Below, piece after piece: positions 61,616-64,000 of a stretch of DNA of 64,000 bases (positions are counted from its first letter, which is position 1; each line of letters begins with the position of its first letter). The position numbers and the translations under genes were made by a program. Under the pieces are notes generated by a model, which did no database searches, was not told where the DNA came from, and saw nothing but the letters and a program-made list of their open reading frames with translations. Source of the stretch: Acidimicrobiaceae bacterium (GTDB lineage Bacteria; Actinomycetota; Acidimicrobiia; Acidimicrobiales; Ilumatobacteraceae); the NCBI GenBank assembly GCA_947450115.1, contig CANFUE010000003.1:35811-99810 (forward strand). The letters are read 5' to 3'.

Positions 61616-64000
61616 ATGAAGTTGGCAACTCGTATTGCGCTGTCTTTTTTTGTAACGACCTCATGTTTTACATTTGTGGATTTGTCACCAGTTCGAGCTC
61701 TCTCGGCAACCACTACAACGATTTCAATGTCACCTAACCCTGCAGTTGCGGGGCAGTCGGTGACGTTGACCGCTACACCGAGTGTCCCGGGATTAGTGAC
61801 ATTTACAGTTGGCGGCCAAACCGTGGGCACAGGGCAAAGTGTTGGTGCTGGAACAACGGTTACGGGTGTGCAGAACTGGTCATACACCGGCAACAGCGTG
61901 GCGCTACGAATTGCCACCAACTCATCCGTCAGCAATGTCTTTGTGAGTACATGGAACGGCGATGACTGTAGTGGAGGACGCTGTGTGACCAAGCAACTCA
62001 GCCCTGGTGGTGGCGTGACTTATGCCGGAAGCGAATCCTGGAATGGGCAATGGGTGCTCGTCACCGGACTTGCGGTGGACTCAAATGGTGCAATCTATGA
62101 AGGCATTTATAACGGATCATCACAAAACACGATACGTAAGCGAACATCTATTGGTGCAACGAGTTCGCAATTTGTTCCCGCTTCTGCAGGAATAAGCGGA
62201 CTCACCGGAATGACAATCGACTCAAGCAACAATCTGTATGTCACTAGTTCATTGAATGGGAAGATCTTTAAAGTAACTTCTGCAGGAGTAGTGAGCACGT
62301 ATGCGACTGGTCTTGGCACGCCAATTGGTGGCCCTGTTTTCAACTCAACGACGGGTGTCCTTTATTACGTCGATGGAAATAAAGACATCATGAAGATTCC
62401 TGCAGGTGGCGGTTCAGCAACTTTGCTTACTGCTGCATCCTGCACCATGGATGATTATTCCCTGAGCCAAACCTTTGGCAATACGGGTCAGCTCGCTATT
62501 GACTCAGCTGGTTTTCTATATGGCGCCCAGTGTGGAGGTGTTACCCCCACGAGCACCCCAAACGCATCGCCGATAACGCAGATCGATCCGACCACTGGTG
62601 CAATGCGCGAATACATGAGTTGGGCAGTGTGTGCGCACGGAAGCCTCTCGACTTGGGCAGCAGGCTGTGGCGGAAATACCGCACTTGGGTTCCTTGGTAA
62701 TGCTTTGTACACCGCTGGAGCTGGCATGGGTGGTTCCAATGTCTACGGCATGAATCCATCCGGATATGTAGCGACTTATACGTACACAGCGGCGACCGCA
62801 GGAACTTTTGCAGTTGGTGCAAGCCTTGCTCCAACTGCGAGTGGAACCTATTCAACATCCTCGGGTACGGGAAGTTTGTCGGTGCGTCCTGCGGCACCAT
62901 CGGCTCCGGATCTTGCAACTGGTTCAGACCTGGGTAGTTCAAGCACCGACAACAACACAAGCGACAACACGCCACTTATTGAATTACCTGGCTCTGGAAC
63001 ATCGGGCAACACCATCACAGTGACGGCCACCAAGTCGGGGGCAACAAATGTGACATGTAGTTATGTGCTTCCAGCGACGGGTTGCAGCCTTGGAACTCTT
63101 TCCGATGGCACGTGGTCGATTACTGCCACAGAGTCCCATCCCACCGCAGGTGCATCTGCAGCATCAACAGCATTGTCGGTAGCAATTGACACAAGCGCGC
63201 CGACAGCACCAGGCGTACCTGATCTAGCAAGTAGCTCAGATACGGGTTCGAGTAACTCCGACAACAAAACGAATGACAACACCCCCACATTGAGCGCAAC
63301 AGGCGGCAGTACTGGAGACACCATTACTTTGAGCGCCACTAATGGCACCGATACAGTGACCTGCACGTACGTGGTGGGAAGTGCGACAAGTTGCACATTG
63401 CCTACGTTGAGCGACAGTACATGGAACATCACATCAGCCGTGACTGACCCCGCTGGCAATACCACTAATAATCCAACGTCACTCTCTGTTGGAATTGATA
63501 CAAGTGCTGTGGGCGGACTTGCCGTGGACCTTGCTGCGTCGTCGGACACCGGCTCATCCTCCACCGATAACGACACGTCGGATGCAACTCCAACTTTCTC
63601 ACTTACGGGCCAAGCAACGGGTGATGTTGTGGTCATCACTGCATCTCGTTCGGGTGCCGCCGATGTCACGTGCACGTACACAGTGGGGGTTGCTTCATCT
63701 TGCACCCTCGGCAATTTGAGCGATGGTTCATGGTCAGTAGCTGCAGCTATCACAGATATCTCTGGTAACACTGGGAACATCGCAGCATTGCCATTAGTGG
63801 TTGCAACGTCTGCTGCTTCTCCGGCAGCACCGGATCTGGTTGATTCATCAGATACGGGTGCATCCCCAACGGACAACCTCACGTCAGACACCACACCTTC
63901 TATTTCTGGTGGTGCTCTGCCTACTGGTACTTCGGTGACTGCGTCTGCGCGTAAATCTGATGGCACAACGGTGTCATGCACATATGTGGTGTCGGTTTCG
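61616..64000 (+). CDS. Large secreted protein with NHL-like propeller and Ig-like repeats, truncated at the window edge
   Basis: An open frame of 795 codons from ATG 61616 to the last base of the window, with no stop; the gene continues. AGGAGG lies 8 nt before the ATG. Signal peptide (about 1-35), an Ig-like/bacterial domain, then an NHL/SMP30-like beta-propeller (GLAVDSNGAIYEG, GMTIDSSNNLYVTSS, QLAIDSAGFLYGAQ), then Ig-like repeats of about 100 residues beginning PDLASSSDTGSSNSDNKT or similar near 62900, 63211, 63512 and 63820, each with a pair of cysteines (TCSYV...GCSL). Probably a surface or extracellular adhesin or matrix protein. Divergent from the LPKSG protein. Confidence 0.85.
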   Translation, partial: MKLATRIALSFFVTTSCFTFVDLSPVRALSATTTTISMSPNPAVAGQSVTLTATPSVPGLVTFTVGGQTVGTGQSVGAGTTVTGVQNWSYTGNSVALRIATNSSVSNVFVSTWNGDDCSGGRCVTKQLSPGGGVTYAGSESWNGQWVLVTGLAVDSNGAIYEGIYNGSSQNTIRKRTSIGATSSQFVPASAGISGLTGMTIDSSNNLYVTSSLNGKIFKVTSAGVVSTYATGLGTPIGGPVFNSTTGVLYYVDGNKDIMKIPAGGGSATLLTAASCTMDDYSLSQTFGNTGQLAIDSAGFLYGAQCGGVTPTSTPNASPITQIDPTTGAMREYMSWAVCAHGSLSTWAAGCGGNTALGFLGNALYTAGAGMGGSNVYGMNPSGYVATYTYTAATAGTFAVGASLAPTASGTYSTSSGTGSLSVRPAAPSAPDLATGSDLGSSSTDNNTSDNTPLIELPGSGTSGNTITVTATKSGATNVTCSYVLPATGCSLGTLSDGTWSITATESHPTAGASAASTALSVAIDTSAPTAPGVPDLASSSDTGSSNSDNKTNDNTPTLSATGGSTGDTITLSATNGTDTVTCTYVVGSATSCTLPTLSDSTWNITSAVTDPAGNTTNNPTSLSVGIDTSAVGGLAVDLAASSDTGSSSTDNDTSDATPTFSLTGQATGDVVVITASRSGAADVTCTYTVGVASSCTLGNLSDGSWSVAAAITDISGNTGNIAALPLVVATSAASPAAPDLVDSSDTGASPTDNLTSDTTPSISGGALPTGTSVTASARKSDGTTVSCTYVVSVS

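Noticed and set aside
63061..63981. A 306-residue open frame on the minus strand at the right edge.
   Set aside because: It is the antisense shadow of the plus-strand repeat protein (61616 onward), created by its regular codon pattern; no ribosome site or family resemblance.

Overview
The window looks like a chromosomal segment of a free-living actinobacterium of moderate GC. I infer an aquatic Acidimicrobiia / Ilumatobacter-like lineage from the gene content: PPOX/FDOR-type split-barrel proteins, several P450s, a fused LivHM permease, a MoxR-DUF58-VWA block, NUDIX/DUF4916, an LPxTG-type surface protein, and many leaderless-type gene starts. I see no rRNA, tRNA, CRISPR array, insertion sequence or phage module, and coding density is very high.

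Layout. 0-4.2 kb: tail of an MFS gene, inositol-3-phosphate synthase, folD, and a haloalkane dehalogenase-TetR operon with an operator over its own promoter. 4.2-9.4 kb: ilvBNC behind a valine-rich attenuator leader, then metY with a palindrome around its -35. 9.4-19.5 kb: NUDIX, a Nei-like glycosylase with an altered active site, an FtsX-type ABC exporter, a pair of AhpD/CMD proteins (the second reads through an in-frame UGA followed by a bacterial-SECIS-like hairpin), a nitroreductase, a NadR-like adenylyltransferase, a 1-Cys peroxiredoxin, a deacetylase and a sigma factor. 19.5-25 kb: a branched-chain amino acid type ABC importer (livF, livG, fused livHM, livK). 25-34.4 kb: a catabolic/oxidative block with a MaoC-like protein, three SDRs, a canonical P450 abutting a P450 homologue without heme-ligand cysteine, a Rieske oxygenase and a VOC protein. 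34.5-48 kb: HtrA-like protease, MoxR-DUF58-VWA, methyltransferase, Usp, RF3, thioredoxin, enoyl-CoA hydratase, an APH-like kinase with a small partner, a TetR/ABC-2 efflux pair and an aldo/keto reductase. 48-58.5 kb: another P450, a frameshifted 17-residue-repeat gene, MFS and other membrane proteins, and two TetR regulators. 58.8-64 kb: two divergent surface/secreted repeat proteins, the second running off the right edge.

How it works together. The left third is amino-acid, one-carbon and sulfur biosynthesis; one palindrome class (TCCCGAC-N7-GTCGGGA) lies upstream of both metY and the peroxiredoxin, suggesting a shared sulfur/redox regulator. The middle is uptake plus oxidative catabolism of a hydrophobic or aromatic compound of unknown identity. 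The right third is envelope, surface and regulation.

Most striking observations: (1) a candidate CxxU selenoprotein with a GGUC-loop SECIS 17 nt after the UGA; (2) a heme-ligand-less P450 encoded directly after a normal P450; (3) an apparently leaderless ilv attenuation peptide with six consecutive valine codons; (4) about 18 gene starts preceded by TAnnnT at 6-7 nt, implying pervasive leaderless transcription; (5) a shared operator for metY and peroxiredoxin.
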